Assembly: GCA_021733705.1 (NCBI GenBank)
Contig: JAIPKF010000087.1
Span: 1-6,341 of the forward strand
DNA: 6,341 nucleotides
Direction: 5' to 3'
Source: Chthoniobacterales bacterium
GTDB taxonomy: Bacteria; Verrucomicrobiota; Verrucomicrobiia; Chthoniobacterales; UBA6821
Below are positions 1-5,284 of the stretch, piece after piece. The notes beneath the pieces are model-generated. The model was not told the origin of the DNA. It saw only the letters and a program-made list of their open reading frames with translations, and made no database searches. Position 1 is the first letter of the stretch; each line of letters begins with the position of its first letter. Position numbers and translations under genes: made by a program.

Positions 1-72
1 AAGACTTCGAGATCAACGCAGCATCCATCTGGCTTCCCGGCTTCCGTAGTAGATTGGTGTGAAATATCCGGG
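1..72. mobile_element. Right end of a MITE-like repeat, copy 1 (cut by window edge)
   Basis: This is the right-hand part of the same repeat seen at 77-254 and 1206-1462. Its 76 bases up to and including the TTAA at 73-76 align without gaps to the last 76 bases of both other copies. Shared landmarks are TTCGAG near base 7, AACGCAG near 16, ATCCATC (shared with copy 3), CCGTAG near 45, and the terminal inverted repeat TGAAATATCCGGG at 60-72. No open reading frame of note is present. The left end lies outside the window, so total length is unknown. It sits head-to-tail with copy 2, sharing one TTAA. Confidence 0.75.
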
Positions 73-89
73 TTAACCCGGATATTTCA
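60..89. repeat. Perfect 30-base palindrome at the junction of two tandem repeats
   Basis: The right terminal repeat of copy 1 (TGAAATATCCGGG, 60-72), a central TTAA (73-76) and the left terminal repeat of copy 2 (CCCGGATATTTCA, 77-89) form an uninterrupted palindrome. As RNA from either strand it can fold into a 13-base-pair stem capped by a four-base UUAA loop. There is no following U-run on either side, so a classical Rho-independent terminator is not shown. Even so, the hairpin could slow polymerase or protect a 3' end about 165 bases beyond the sigma factor stop codon. Confidence 0.85.
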
Positions 90-254
90 TGCTGAATCGT
101 CATGAGGCGCTGTGCAAAGCTTATTAGTACAAGGCGGGCGAAGGATTGTGATGCCAGGCTGTATGTTTCATACCGCCCAAGTCACAATTCGAGACCAACG
201 CAGTAATGATGAGCTTTCCACAAGCCGTAATAGATTTAGTGTGAAATATCCGGG
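77..254. mobile_element. Complete MITE-like element, copy 2, TTAA-bounded
   Basis: This 178-base non-coding element begins CCCGGATATTTCA (77-89) and ends TGAAATATCCGGG (242-254), perfect 13-base terminal inverted repeats. TTAA flanks it on both sides (73-76 and 255-258). No reading frame for a transposase fits inside. The right 97 bases (162-258) align without gaps to 1370-1466 of copy 3 at roughly 75 percent identity by hand count, and the terminal repeat itself is unchanged. A small internal hairpin GTATG-TTT-CATAC lies at 161-173. TTAA target duplication with CCC-starting ends is the habit of piggyBac-type transposases, and IS1380 is usually named as their bacterial relative. Assignment to an IS1380-like parent is inference. 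The right-hand TTAA supplies the stop codon of the minus-strand sigma factor. Confidence 0.75.
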
Positions 255-1118
255 TTAAGCCAGTACTGGCAATCCAGGGCGCAAACTCATCTCATTACCC
301 CCTTGAAATGCACGACGTATTTTAGAAAGCGCTGCATTTTGAAGCTGGCGGATACGTTCACGGGTGACTCCCATTTTAGCTCCTACCTCTTCAAGCGTAA
401 TGGGCTCCGATCCATCGAGTCCAAAACGACAGTTAAGAATAGCGCGCTCTCGCTCGTCAAGCTGGTTGATTAGTTCTGCTAACTCTCCATGCATATCCTT
501 TTCATTGAGTTTATCAAAAGGGTTGAAAGCCATTTCATCACTCACGATTTCAGAAAGCTCGGTAGTTCCATCATCGCTTAAAGGAGCATCTAATGATGTA
601 GGGCGTACAGCTGACATTTTTAGTTGAGCAACTTTTGAGGGGAGCATTCCAACCTCCTCAGCAATCTCTTCATTGGTTGCCTCGCGTCCCAAGACCTCAG
701 CAAGGCTATCCCCTACACGTCGTATCTTTGCAAGTTTATCCACAAGGTGAATTGGAAGACGTATTGTTTTACTTTGATTGGCCAGAGCTCGCTTGATTGA
801 TTGTCTAATCCACCATGATCCATAGGTGCTTAGTTTACCACCTTTAGCAGGATCAAAGCGTTTTACAGCTTTCATTAAACCGATGTTTCCTTCAGAAATA
901 AGATCGAGAAGTGGTAATCCGAAGTTGGAGAACTCCCGTGCAATTTTTACTACTAACCGTAGATTTGAACGAACCATTTCTGCATAGGCGGTTTTATCCC
1001 CCTCTTTAATCAAGGCTGCTAACTCTATTTCACGTTGAGGAGAAATAAGTGGATACTGGGAGATTTCGTGAAGATATCTATGCAAACTAGGATCAGAATT
1101 TTCAGAGGAGTAATTCAT
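255..1118 (-). CDS. Sigma-70 family RNA polymerase sigma factor (RpoD/RpoS-type, no region 1.1)
   Basis: A sigma factor directs core RNA polymerase to promoters. From ATG at 1118 the protein is 287 residues. Region 1.2 covers about 11-41 (SLHRYLHEIS). Region 2 covers about 45-122, with NLRLVVKIA (52-60), DLISEGNIGLMKAVKRFD (72-89) and the -10 melting segment around STYGSWWIRQ (97-106). Region 3 is about 123-200. Region 4 covers about 215-271, with the helix-turn-helix GVTRERIRQLQ contacting the -35. Region 1.1 is absent and the length is short for a primary RpoD, so a group 2 (RpoS-like) factor or a lineage-specific short RpoD are both possible. A TTG at 1163 would add 15 poorly conserved residues. 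Neither start has a Shine-Dalgarno sequence; I prefer the ATG because family members begin close to region 1.2. The TAA stop lies inside the TTAA bordering repeat copy 2. The gene is monocistronic and bracketed by repeat copies. Confidence 0.93.
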   Translation of the reverse strand: MNYSSENSDPSLHRYLHEISQYPLISPQREIELAALIKEGDKTAYAEMVRSNLRLVVKIAREFSNFGLPLLDLISEGNIGLMKAVKRFDPAKGGKLSTYGSWWIRQSIKRALANQSKTIRLPIHLVDKLAKIRRVGDSLAEVLGREATNEEIAEEVGMLPSKVAQLKMSAVRPTSLDAPLSDDGTTELSEIVSDEMAFNPFDKLNEKDMHGELAELINQLDERERAILNCRFGLDGSEPITLEEVGAKMGVTRERIRQLQNAALSKIRRAFQGGNEMSLRPGLPVLA

Positions 1119-1201
1119 AAATGATGGTTTTAAGAAGTTGGTAAGCTTTCCTATATTTGACAATCAAGGGTTAGATAACGTTCACGTTTTTTAGAAAAAA
1201 A
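1119..1201 (-). other. Leader region of the sigma factor gene
   Basis: These 83 bases separate the sigma factor start from repeat copy 3. They contain an inverted A/T tract (six T, AG, seven A at 1187-1201), which could act as bent DNA or an UP-like element, and a small inverted repeat AACGT-TC-ACGTT at 1177-1188. I found no convincing -35/-10 pair for the minus strand, so the promoter is not located. It must lie in this stretch or inside copy 3, since copy 3 begins immediately upstream. Confidence 0.35.
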
Positions 1202-1205
1202 TTAG

Positions 1206-1462
1206 TCCAGATATTTCATACTGATCGTGACAAGGAGGCCGCGAATCCTGATGCAGAAACCACCGGCGGTCGGGAGAGCGCGGGGGAGACTGCCTTTAGG
1301 CCGCCCTGAAAGGGCGAGACGAGCGGGAGCGAGCGAGTCAACGAAGGTGATGGATTGCGACGACGGCTCTATGTTTCATACTGCCCGAGGAACAATTCGA
1401 AGCTGACGCAGTATCCATCAGATATTCGCTAGCCGCAGCAGAATCGGTATGAAATATCCGGG
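1206..1462. mobile_element. MITE-like element, copy 3, with GC-rich internal insert
   Basis: The right end is intact: TGAAATATCCGGG at 1450-1462 followed by TTAA at 1463-1466. The left end is decayed: TCCAGATATTTCA at 1206-1218 against CCCGGATATTTCA, preceded by TTAG rather than TTAA. The right half matches copy 2 base for base in length. The left half is about 79 bases longer, the extra DNA lying roughly at 1240-1335. That extra segment is far richer in GC than the neighbouring genes, holds repeated GAGCG words (1317-1337), and has a hairpin CGCCCT-GAA-AGGGCG at 1302-1316. No transposase frame is present. Orientation is the same as in copies 1 and 2. The right-hand TTAA provides the stop codon of the 88-residue minus-strand gene. 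Confidence 0.7.
1302..1316. repeat. Six-base-pair GC hairpin inside repeat copy 3
   Basis: CGCCCT at 1302-1307 and AGGGCG at 1311-1316 are exact complements around a GAA loop. A second small inverted repeat, GCCT-TT-AGGC, lies just before it at 1292-1301. Both belong to the extra GC-rich segment missing from copy 2. There is no adjacent T-run, so it is recorded as structure, not as a terminator. Confidence 0.5.
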
Positions 1463-1729
1463 TTAAACTTTAAATGCATAATTCATATGCAAAAGCTTAC
1501 AGGGATTGAAATCGGGGGATACTCCAACCTTCTCAAAATGTGCTCCTACAATCAGATCACCTAATGGATGAATCTTTTTTTCAGAAATCGGAGAGACTAT
1601 GAAATTCTCTACAAATGTGATGGCATCCTGATGCTGCTCCCTAGGATCGTTTAGAAGATCTCCATCTTGAACAGGATTGATTTCCCTTAGGGAAGGTTGA
1701 AATAGTGCATTGGTGATTGAAATTGGCAT
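1463..1729 (-). CDS. Hypothetical protein, 88 residues
   Basis: I do not recognise this protein. It runs from ATG at 1729 to a TAA made by the TTAA at the edge of repeat copy 3. It is soluble-looking, without a signal peptide or membrane segment. The N-terminal half is acidic and polar (VQDGDLLNDPREQHQDAITF) and the C-terminal half is more hydrophobic (HPLGDLIVGAHFEKVGVSP, ending LLHMNYAFKV) with one cysteine. The upstream in-frame TAA leaves no other ATG, GTG or TTG, so the start is fixed if the gene is real. It has the only purine-rich ribosome-binding-like sequence in the window (AAGGGAGG), but it sits directly against the ATG, closer than usual. The short C-terminal P..LL.MNYA.KV pattern faintly recalls type III secretion inner-rod proteins; this is far too weak to name it. 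It could be a spurious frame, or a gene fragment cut by the repeat. Confidence 0.5.
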   Translation of the reverse strand: MPISITNALFQPSLREINPVQDGDLLNDPREQHQDAITFVENFIVSPISEKKIHPLGDLIVGAHFEKVGVSPDFNPCKLLHMNYAFKV

Positions 1730-1784
1730 CCTCCCTTCGACATCATCACTACGATTCCGTTCATTTTAGTTTTTGACTTTGAAG

Positions 1785-1793
1785 TGCTATAAT
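1785..1793 (+). promoter_or_regulatory. Extended -10 promoter of yifB
   Basis: TGCTATAAT is a perfect extended -10 (TGn plus TATAAT at 1788-1793). The best -35 at 17 bases spacing is the poor TTTAGT (1765-1770), consistent with an extended -10 promoter that needs little -35 contact. The nearby TTGACT at 1773 is only 9 bases away and cannot serve. Transcription would begin near 1800, leaving a leader of about a dozen bases before the ATG at 1813 and excluding the in-frame ATG at 1792, which overlaps the -10 itself. Confidence 0.6.
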
Positions 1794-1812
1794 GATAGAT
1801 GCTTTTGACCTA

Positions 1813-3351
1813 ATGCTTACAAAACTCTTCTCTGCTGCAGTTGTCGGAATTGATGCCACCGAAGTAGAAATCGAAGTTCATACAGGAGGATCAGGAGACC
1901 CTTCGATTATTGTTGTGGGACTTCCAGATGCCATTGTAAGAGAGAGCAAGGATCGAGTGATTGCAGCAATCAACAATAGTGGCTACACCTGGCCTCGTAC
2001 CCGAACAACAGTCAATTTAGCTCCTGCTGATATAAAAAAACAGGGCCCCCATTTCGATCTTCCTATTGCCTTAGGAATGATTGCTCTTGCTAATAAAGTA
2101 ACACTTACCCGTCTTCATCGTTGTTACATTGCTGGAGAACTGGCATTGACAGGAGAGGTTCGACCAATCAAAGGGGCACTTCCTCTAACTCTGGAGGCAC
2201 GGGCGCGTGGAAAAAAAGCTGTTCTTCTTCCCACAGCAAATACTCGAGAAGCAGCTGTGGTAGATGGAATCGAGGTCTACGGTATTCAAACCTTGCGCGA
2301 AGCTTATGAGTTTCTCTCAATGCAGCAAGAACTTCCTGCTGAAAAAGAAAATCATAGTACCTTATTAGCAGAACAACTCTCCTTCGAAGTAGATTTCAGC
2401 GAAGTCAAAGGTCAACATCAAGTCAAGCGAGCAGTAGAAGTCGCTGTGGCAGGAGGTCATAACATTCTTCTTATTGGACCCCCTGGATCAGGCAAATCGA
2501 TGTTAGCACGACGCATTCCCTCCATTATGCCTCCCCTCTCCCTAGAAGAGGCATTGGAGACCACAAAAATCCATAGTGTTTGTGGTCTTCTCGATCTTGG
2601 AAAGCCAATGGTCAGCCAAAGGCCCTTTCGTGATCCTCATCATACTATTTCTAACGTCGGTCTTTTAGGAGGCTCGGCAAATATTACCCCAGGAGAAATC
2701 AGCATTGCTCATCATGGCGTTCTTTTCTTGGACGAATTGCCAGAATTTCAACGCTCCACACTTGAAGTATTACGCCAGCCTCTCGAAGATGGAAAAGTTA
2801 CCATTTCACGAGCAGCAGGAACAATGACTTTTCCTGCTCTATTCATGCTTGTTGCTGCTATGAATCCGTGTCCCTGCGGCTATTACGGCGATTTAAAACG
2901 GGAATGCCGCTGCACCCCTCCACAACGTGAACGCTATCGTCAACGTATTTCTGGCCCACTGCTTGATCGTATCGATCTTCATGTGGAGGCCCCAGCTATT
3001 GAATACAAAGAGCTCGCTAGCAGAGAACTTGCTGAATGCTCACTTCAAATTCGTGAGCGTATTATCAAAGCACGCCAACGTCAGCAGGAGCGCTTTTCTA
3101 AATCTACTAAGACTCGTTGTAACGCTCGTATGAACCCAACAGAGCTTCGCAAGTATTGCAATCTCACCCAAGAAGGAAACGAACTTTTAAAAAAAGCGAT
3201 TAATGATTTGAATTTTAGTGCTCGTGCCTACGATCGTATTTTAAAAGTAGCTCGAACCATTGCTGATCTTGCACAAAGTGCTGGCATTGAAAAAGAACAT
3301 CTCTTGGAAGCACTCAGCTATCGTAGTTTGGATCGCCAATTATGGAAGTGA
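1813..3351 (+). CDS. yifB: YifB/ComM family Mg-chelatase-like AAA+ ATPase
   Basis: In transformable bacteria ComM is a hexameric DNA helicase that extends branch migration during natural transformation; homologues are widespread in non-competent species too. The 512-residue length is normal for the family. An N-terminal ChlI-like domain (about 13-135, SAAVVGID then VVGLPDAIVRESKDRV) precedes the AAA+ domain. That domain has Walker A GPPGSGKS at 222-229 and Walker B LFLDE at 304-308 (D307, E308). A cysteine cluster follows, NPCPCG then ECRC (C353, C355, C365, C367), as is typical of YifB, and then SGPLLDRIDLH (380-390). A C-terminal Mg_chelatase_C domain runs from about 400. An upstream in-frame ATG at 1792 would add seven residues, but family members begin ML.K..SAAVVGI, and the promoter predicted at 1785-1793 starts transcription downstream of it. 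There is no Shine-Dalgarno sequence. The gene appears complete. Confidence 0.95.
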   Translation: MLTKLFSAAVVGIDATEVEIEVHTGGSGDPSIIVVGLPDAIVRESKDRVIAAINNSGYTWPRTRTTVNLAPADIKKQGPHFDLPIALGMIALANKVTLTRLHRCYIAGELALTGEVRPIKGALPLTLEARARGKKAVLLPTANTREAAVVDGIEVYGIQTLREAYEFLSMQQELPAEKENHSTLLAEQLSFEVDFSEVKGQHQVKRAVEVAVAGGHNILLIGPPGSGKSMLARRIPSIMPPLSLEEALETTKIHSVCGLLDLGKPMVSQRPFRDPHHTISNVGLLGGSANITPGEISIAHHGVLFLDELPEFQRSTLEVLRQPLEDGKVTISRAAGTMTFPALFMLVAAMNPCPCGYYGDLKRECRCTPPQRERYRQRISGPLLDRIDLHVEAPAIEYKELASRELAECSLQIRERIIKARQRQQERFSKSTKTRCNARMNPTELRKYCNLTQEGNELLKKAINDLNFSARAYDRILKVARTIADLAQSAGIEKEHLLEALSYRSLDRQLWK

Positions 3352-3466
3352 AGGAGTCTCTTTATCATTGTTTGCAACAACCAGTTCACAGTTGTCAGTT
3401 TGCCATGTGCAGCATAGGTTGTTTTTACTTTTTTAAAGTTCTGTGTCTAAAAAATCTCTTACTTCA
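3352..3466 (+). promoter_or_regulatory. yifB-cca intergenic region with weak signals
   Basis: Two weak signals are visible. A possible promoter has TTGTCA at 3392-3397 and TAGGTT at 3415-3420 with 17 bases between; the -35 is good and the -10 poor. A short imperfect hairpin (CCATG at 3403-3407 with CAT-A-GG at 3413-3418, one bulged A) is followed by TTGTTTTT, and could act as a weak terminator for yifB. The two overlap, so both cannot be strong. Cotranscription of yifB and cca remains possible. Confidence 0.25.
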
Positions 3467-4861
3467 ATGGAATCCTCCCCTGCCCGAAAGATCCTACAAA
3501 AACTCCGTGATCATGGCTACCAAGCCTATTTTGCAGGGGGGTGTGTGCGTGATATGTTACTCGGCTTGGAACCTCATGATATCGATATCGCAACAGAAGC
3601 GTTACCAGAACAGATTGAGAAGATTTTTTCTCGTACGATTTCTGTGGGAGCTCAATTTGGAGTCATCATTGTTTTACAAGAAGATGCTGAAATTCAAGTA
3701 GCAACCTTTCGTCACGATGGCACTTACTCAGATGGACGTCATCCGAATAATGTTATTTTTACCAATGCCGAAGAGGATTCCAAGCGACGTGATTTTACCA
3801 TCAATGGACTCTTTTATGACCCAATTACAAAAGAGGTTTTGGATTATGTTCAAGGAAGTCATGACCTTTCCCTAAAGATCATTCGTGCTATTGGTGATCC
3901 TGAGCAACGTTTTAAAGAAGACAAACTGCGTCTCTTGCGAGCTATCCGTTTTGCGACAACCTTGACATTTGAAATCGATCCAGCCACATGGGAAGCACTT
4001 TGCAAGCTTGCTCCTGAAATCCATGTGGTAAGTGAAGAGCGAATTCGTGATGAAATAGAAAAAATTTTTTTAAGCCCACATCGGAACCGTGGTTTCGACC
4101 TTCTCGATCAGAGCGGTCTCTTGAAGGAGATTTTTCCAGAAATAGAGGATCTTAAAGGATGTGAACAGCCTCCAGAATTTCATCCAGAGGGAGATGTTTT
4201 TGTACATACACGCATGATGCTCTCTCTGCTTCCATTAAAGGCCTCCCTGCCTCTTATACTCTCTGTTTTATTTCATGATATTGGAAAGCCCTCTACACGC
4301 ACGGTTGATATGCATGGAACAATGCGATTTTATGCTCATGACCAAGTAGGAGCAAAGATGACAGAAAAAATCTTACAGAGACTTCGTTTTTCTAATAAAA
4401 TCATCGATGCTGTTGTTCCCGCTGTACGCCTCCATATGAGCTTTAAAGACGTTCCCAAGATGCGTCTCTCTACACTCCGCAGGATGATGGCACGTCCTAC
4501 TTTTAAAGATGAACTCGAACTGCATCGCGTCGACTGTACTTCAAGCCACGGAATGCTCGATAATTATGAATTACTTCTACAGAAGCAAAGTGAATTTGCC
4601 TCTATACCACTCCTTCCACAACCCCTTGTTACTGGAAGAGACCTCATGGTCCTCGGATTACAACCAGGGCCAGAATTTGGAAAAATCTTACAAATCGTGA
4701 AAGAGGCTCAGTTAGAAAACTTGATTCATACCAAGGAAGAGGCCATGGCATTAGCAAAGCAATCATTTTCCTCTCATGATAGTCACTTTATCAGAACTGA
4801 TCACTTACCCACTATTTTTAATGATGAGAGCTACTCCCAAAATCACAAAAAGACCTCCTAG
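3467..4861 (+). CDS. cca: CCA tRNA nucleotidyltransferase / poly(A) polymerase family with HD domain
   Basis: This enzyme adds or repairs the 3' CCA of tRNA from CTP and ATP in the cytosol. From ATG 3467 it has 464 residues. Class II signatures are all present: GGCVRD (24-29), the metal-binding pair D38 and D40 in HDIDI, DGRHPNNV before RRDFTIN (107-113), EDKLRLLRAIRF, and the nucleotide-selecting helix EERIRDEIEK. An HD phosphohydrolase domain follows, with H247 and FHDIGKP (H270, D271). The sequence cannot exclude a specialised CC- or A-adding enzyme, since some phyla split the activity. A GTG at 3443 would add eight residues; an in-frame TAA at 3434 blocks anything longer, and neither start has a Shine-Dalgarno site. 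The last 30 or so residues (from about SFSSHDSH) extend beyond the usual end. Their final 19 codons overlap the convergent EamA gene. Confidence 0.94.
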   Translation: MESSPARKILQKLRDHGYQAYFAGGCVRDMLLGLEPHDIDIATEALPEQIEKIFSRTISVGAQFGVIIVLQEDAEIQVATFRHDGTYSDGRHPNNVIFTNAEEDSKRRDFTINGLFYDPITKEVLDYVQGSHDLSLKIIRAIGDPEQRFKEDKLRLLRAIRFATTLTFEIDPATWEALCKLAPEIHVVSEERIRDEIEKIFLSPHRNRGFDLLDQSGLLKEIFPEIEDLKGCEQPPEFHPEGDVFVHTRMMLSLLPLKASLPLILSVLFHDIGKPSTRTVDMHGTMRFYAHDQVGAKMTEKILQRLRFSNKIIDAVVPAVRLHMSFKDVPKMRLSTLRRMMARPTFKDELELHRVDCTSSHGMLDNYELLLQKQSEFASIPLLPQPLVTGRDLMVLGLQPGPEFGKILQIVKEAQLENLIHTKEEAMALAKQSFSSHDSHFIRTDHLPTIFNDESYSQNHKKTS

Positions 4862-5254
4862 AAAAGTCATTCCATTGAGTTGAACCTCTCGAAAAAAAAG
4901 CCATGTAAAAATAACAACAAACAAGGGATAAGAAATTTCAATCATCGCTGCAAGGGATGCATTTTTAGCGCCCACTGCTTGATAAGTCATCCAAGCACCA
5001 AGTGATGCTGTGATCAGCGAAAAGAGAAACCAGCCAGCATAGCGTGGCTCGAGCTCCCGCACTTGAGATAAAATTTGTCCCCATTTACCACCAAAGAAAA
5101 GGACCAGAGCGGCTAGAAGAGCTCCAACAAGAGAATAGCAAAAAAAGAAGACAGAAGGAGTCATCTTAGAGCGCAATATCGGCCCACTCGCTGCATAACT
5201 TGATCCCCAGAGAAGGGAGGCAGCTATAGCAAAAATCGTCCATTTTTCAAACAT
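4805..5254 (-). CDS. Half-size EamA/DMT transporter protein, distal gene of a pair
   Basis: This 149-residue integral membrane protein holds one EamA repeat where most drug/metabolite transporters have two. Five hydrophobic segments are visible at about 5-27, 33-55, 72-95, 99-121 and 129-146. Family-like features are LLWGSSYAASGP at the start, GAKNASL, and ISYPLFVVIFTWLFFRE in segment four. An acidic residue, E106, sits inside segment four. The positive charge bias is small (five K/R on the N-terminal side, four on the other). It is the downstream gene of a two-gene unit, 30 bases after its paralogue at 5285-5740, and presumably forms a dimer with it; the substrate is unknown. No Shine-Dalgarno precedes the ATG. 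Its 3' end overlaps cca by 57 bases, tail to tail. Base composition is close to the yifB-cca genes, unlike its AT-richer partner. Confidence 0.85.
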   Translation of the reverse strand: MFEKWTIFAIAASLLWGSSYAASGPILRSKMTPSVFFFCYSLVGALLAALVLFFGGKWGQILSQVRELEPRYAGWFLFSLITASLGAWMTYQAVGAKNASLAAMIEISYPLFVVIFTWLFFREVQLNGMTFLGGLFVILGVALIIKNSG

Positions 5255-5284
5255 GATATAATTATTAGCGCATCAATTAATGTA

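Noticed and set aside
259..270. Perfect 12-base palindrome GCCAGTACTGGC at the sigma factor 3' end, with CAGTACTG also at 5782-5789
   Set aside because: The first is inside coding sequence for the last residues and the second is only eight bases; no shared context beyond the core was found, so chance is the simplest reading.
364..627. Plus-strand open frame of 87 codons
   Set aside because: It lies wholly antisense to the sigma factor, whose conserved regions explain the sequence; its own protein is low-complexity serine-rich and matches nothing I know.
1177..1201. AACGT-TC-ACGTT hairpin followed by a T-run, resembling a terminator on the plus strand
   Set aside because: The loop would be only two bases and the stem five, too strained to form a real terminator, and no plus-strand gene ends there.
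73..1466. Composite transposon carrying the sigma factor as cargo
   Set aside because: No transposase is encoded and the left end of copy 3 is decayed, so the bracketed segment is probably not mobile as a unit; only the bracketing itself is reported.
1..1466. CRISPR array from the repeated TGAAATATCCGGGTTAA words
   Set aside because: The copies are not regularly spaced by 30-40 base spacers; the intervening sequences are homologous to each other and the repeats are terminal and inverted, which fits mobile elements.
1475..1491. Inverted repeat TGCATA-ATTCA-TATGCA near the end of the 88-residue gene
   Set aside because: It is short, AT-rich and within coding sequence; it belongs to no recognised site and is expected by chance in such DNA.
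1773..1793. TTGACT plus TATAAT as a standard promoter pair
   Set aside because: Only nine bases separate the two; a sigma-70 promoter needs about 17, so only the extended -10 reading was kept.
3342..3701. Plus-strand frame of 119 codons crossing the yifB-cca gap
   Set aside because: It overlaps both yifB and cca in another frame, and the cca catalytic motifs GGxVRD and DxD occupy the same DNA.
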